A DNA stretch of 39,528 bases, from the NCBI GenBank assembly GCA_903882285.1, contig CAIRWM010000022.1, positions 1-39,528 on the forward strand, given 5' to 3'. The stretch is from an uncultured cyanobacterium. Its GTDB lineage: Bacteria > Cyanobacteriota > Cyanobacteriia > PCC-6307 > Cyanobiaceae. The notes under the pieces were generated by a model that was not told the DNA's origin, did no database searches, and saw only the letters and a program-made list of their open reading frames with translations. Below are positions 38,261-39,528 of the stretch, piece by piece; within the stretch, counting starts at the first letter, position 1; each line of letters starts with the position of its first letter. Position numbers and translations under genes: made by a program.

Positions 38261-38980
38261 TTACCTTTTCGCCCTGCCCTGGGGCAAGGGGGTGAGTCGT
38301 CGCCGCAGATCGGGCCCCGGTTGCCAGGGCCCGATCTGCCCCTTCTCCATCACGACAGCGCCGTCGCAGAGATCGAGTTCCTCGAGGCGATGGGTGATCC
38401 ACAGGGCCGTGAGCGGCGCTTCGCTCCGGGAACACAGCCGCCGGATCAGCTGCAGCACCTCCTGCTGGCTGGTGGGATCCAGCAGGGCCGTCGGCTCGTC
38501 GAGCAGCAGCAGTCCAGCGTCCCCGGCTAGGGCGCCGGCGATGGCCAGGCGCTGCTTCTGGCCGCCGCTGAGCGTGTGGATCGGCCGCAGGGCCATGCCG
38601 CTCAGTCCCACCCGCTCTAGGGCCAGCTCCACCCGTGCCTGGCGTTGCTCGTGGCTGAGACCGGCGGGCATGCCCAACTGCAGATCGCTGCCGCAACTGG
38701 GCAACAGCAGCTGGTGGTCGGGGTTCTGGAACACCAGGGCCGGCTTCGACGTCGCGGTGATCCTGCCGCTCTCGGAGGACAGCAGGCCGGCGATCAGCCG
38801 CAACAGGGTGCTCTTGCCGCTGCCGTTGCTGCCTACGAGCATCCACAGCCCCGGCCGGGGCAAGCGCAGGCTGCAACCATTCAGGGCGGGCCGCCCCCCA
38901 CCCCAGCCAAAGCGGACTTTGTCCACCAGCAGGGGCGGCGGGGCGGAGGCCTGGGCGGCGGCCATCGGGACCGGGCTCAA
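38261..38980 (-). CDS. ECF/cobalt-type ABC transporter ATP-binding protein
   Basis: An ATPase subunit of an energy-coupling-factor or CbiO-like importer. The 239-residue product has Walker [16 protein letters not shown] (residues 48-62), the Q loop FQNPDHQLL (an NPDxQ loop typical of EcfA/CbiO proteins), the signature [17 protein letters not shown] near 136, Walker [13 protein letters not shown] and a [10 protein letters not shown] loop. The NPDxQ loop is the reason for the ECF call. No membrane partner gene is nearby, so the substrate is unknown. The ATG overlaps the stop of the UPF0367 gene (ATGA at 38977). An ATG at 38965 is an alternative start. Confidence 0.87.
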   Translation of the reverse strand: MSPVPMAAAQASAPPPLLVDKVRFGWGGGRPALNGCSLRLPRPGLWMLVGSNGSGKSTLLRLIAGLLSSESGRITATSKPALVFQNPDHQLLLPSCGSDLQLGMPAGLSHEQRQARVELALERVGLSGMALRPIHTLSGGQKQRLAIAGALAGDAGLLLLDEPTALLDPTSQQEVLQLIRRLCSRSEAPLTALWITHRLEELDLCDGAVVMEKGQIGPWQPGPDLRRRLTPLPQGRAKR

Positions 38981-39240
38981 GTGTCGAAGCTAAAGCCAGG
39001 CCGCTTACCGCCTCCGCCGACGGCGGACTTCTCGTAGGTCTGCACCGCAACCACCTCGCCGCTCAGCAGGCTGATGCGCTTGTGCTCGTCCTTCTCACAG
39101 GTGAGTTCGAGCAGTTTCGGCTCTCCGCTCTCGATAGCCCGACGCACCTCGTCGTAGAGGGACCGGGCCCCCTCCAGGTCCTTGCGCTGCACGGCCACGG
39201 GCATGGGGCTGAGCCGAAGGGAGAGCTCGACGACGTACAT
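38977..39240 (-). CDS. UPF0367 family protein
   Basis: A cyanobacterial and plastid-lineage protein of unknown function. The 87-residue product begins [28 protein letters not shown], followed by [17 protein letters not shown] and [12 protein letters not shown], matching the family along its length. It is soluble and mainly beta-alpha in pattern. The ATG at 39240 is the family start. It is divergent from psbD with 155 bases between, and overlaps the ATPase gene downstream. Confidence 0.85.
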   Translation of the reverse strand: MYVVELSLRLSPMPVAVQRKDLEGARSLYDEVRRAIESGEPKLLELTCEKDEHKRISLLSGEVVAVQTYEKSAVGGGGKRPGFSFDT

Positions 39241-39395
39241 GGGGAAGCCATCAACCAAACCACTCTGGCGAATCGGCGACCCACGGCGTTCGACCTAAGC
39301 ACTTTTACTCATTTGCTCCCTGCCAGGTCGATGAGCTCCGCACTGGCCGCCTCTACCCCGTACAGTCATCTTGTAACGCTTCATGAAGTTCACTC
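39241..39395 (+). promoter_or_regulatory. Upstream region of psbD
   Basis: The divergent gap between UPF0367 and psbD. AT-richer sequence TTTTACTCATTTG lies near 39303-39315. On the minus strand, 39371-39378 reads GTTACAAG, close to one half of the RpaB HLR1 site (G/TTTACA plus two A/T); the expected second half is poor. No strong Shine-Dalgarno site precedes the psbD ATG, only GAAG at 39385-39388. Confidence 0.4.
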
Positions 39396-39528
39396 ATGAC
39401 GATCGCTGTAGGGCGCGCACCAGCAGCACGGGGATGGTTCGACGTCCTCGACGACTGGCTCAAGCGCGACCGCTTCGTTTTCGTGGGGTGGTCCGGTCTG
39501 CTCCTGTTCCCCACCGCCTATCTGGCGC
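39396..39528 (+). CDS. psbD: Photosystem II D2 protein, N-terminal part
   Basis: PSII reaction-centre subunit binding pheophytin, the tyrosine Y(D) and Q(A). Only the first 44 codons are inside the window: [20 protein letters not shown] and [20 protein letters not shown], the conserved D2 N-terminus leading into transmembrane helix A. The frame continues past the window end. psbC usually follows and overlaps psbD; it would be outside. Confidence 0.97.
   Translation, partial: MTIAVGRAPAARGWFDVLDDWLKRDRFVFVGWSGLLLFPTAYLA

Overview
The window is chromosomal DNA of a GC-rich unicellular cyanobacterium, most likely a picocyanobacterium of the Cyanobium/Synechococcus group. This rests on the start of psbD, genes for the photosynthetic NDH-1 complex (ndhA, I, G, E, D, F, M), ycf3, ycf34, the regulators RpaA and RpaB, an RbcR-type LysR regulator, pds and psy, and a tightly packed, GC-rich gene layout with many overlapping ends. 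I see no rRNA, CRISPR array, intact insertion sequence or prophage. Genus placement is inference; no search was run.

Layout. 1-5285: the tail of a probable SixA-type phosphatase, then gltA, ndhA-I-G-E and nadK in one direction. 5286-7611: an AT-richer gap, a small membrane protein, a CYTH-domain gene that seems to start at CTG, a PedR-like regulator on the other strand, and metF. 7619-15136: a minus-strand block with an NnrU/Z-ISO-like gene, ndhF, a 300-base spacer with a long inverted repeat, ndhD, a LapA-domain gene, scpA and a sugar-nucleotide transferase. 15247-19839: the LysR gene, whose start codon lies in a tandem repeat, then a DUF3172 gene and ndhM (minus), then pds-psy (plus). 19840-20346 is a decayed P-type ATPase relic.

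20378-25516: an alpha/beta hydrolase, an RRM protein and the CCA-adding enzyme (minus); ycf34, tsaB and a YdcF-family gene (plus). 24734-29763: the minus-strand lipid block plsC, fabD, fabH, plsX, headed by rpaB. 29930-36268: radA (plus), ycf3 (minus), a CtaA-like copper ATPase, tmk and holB (plus). 36264-36923 holds a frameshifted unknown gene. Then come rpaA, a 434-base spacer, tRNA-Asn(GUU), an ECF-type ATPase gene, a UPF0367 gene and the first 133 bases of psbD.

Function. Most genes serve photosynthetic electron flow and its control: NDH-1 subunits in three places, PSI assembly (Ycf3), PSII (psbD), copper delivery (CtaA), the first carotenoid steps (psy, pds and probably Z-ISO) and four likely light/redox/carbon regulators (PedR-like, RbcR-like, RpaA, RpaB). 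A second theme is membrane lipid synthesis (PlsX, FabH, FabD, PlsC), possibly co-transcribed with rpaB. The window is largely core genome. The best leads are two gene relics, the long inverted repeat between ndhF and ndhD, the tandem repeat at the LysR start, the CTG start, the PlsX N-terminal extension and the A.C mismatch in tRNA-Asn.
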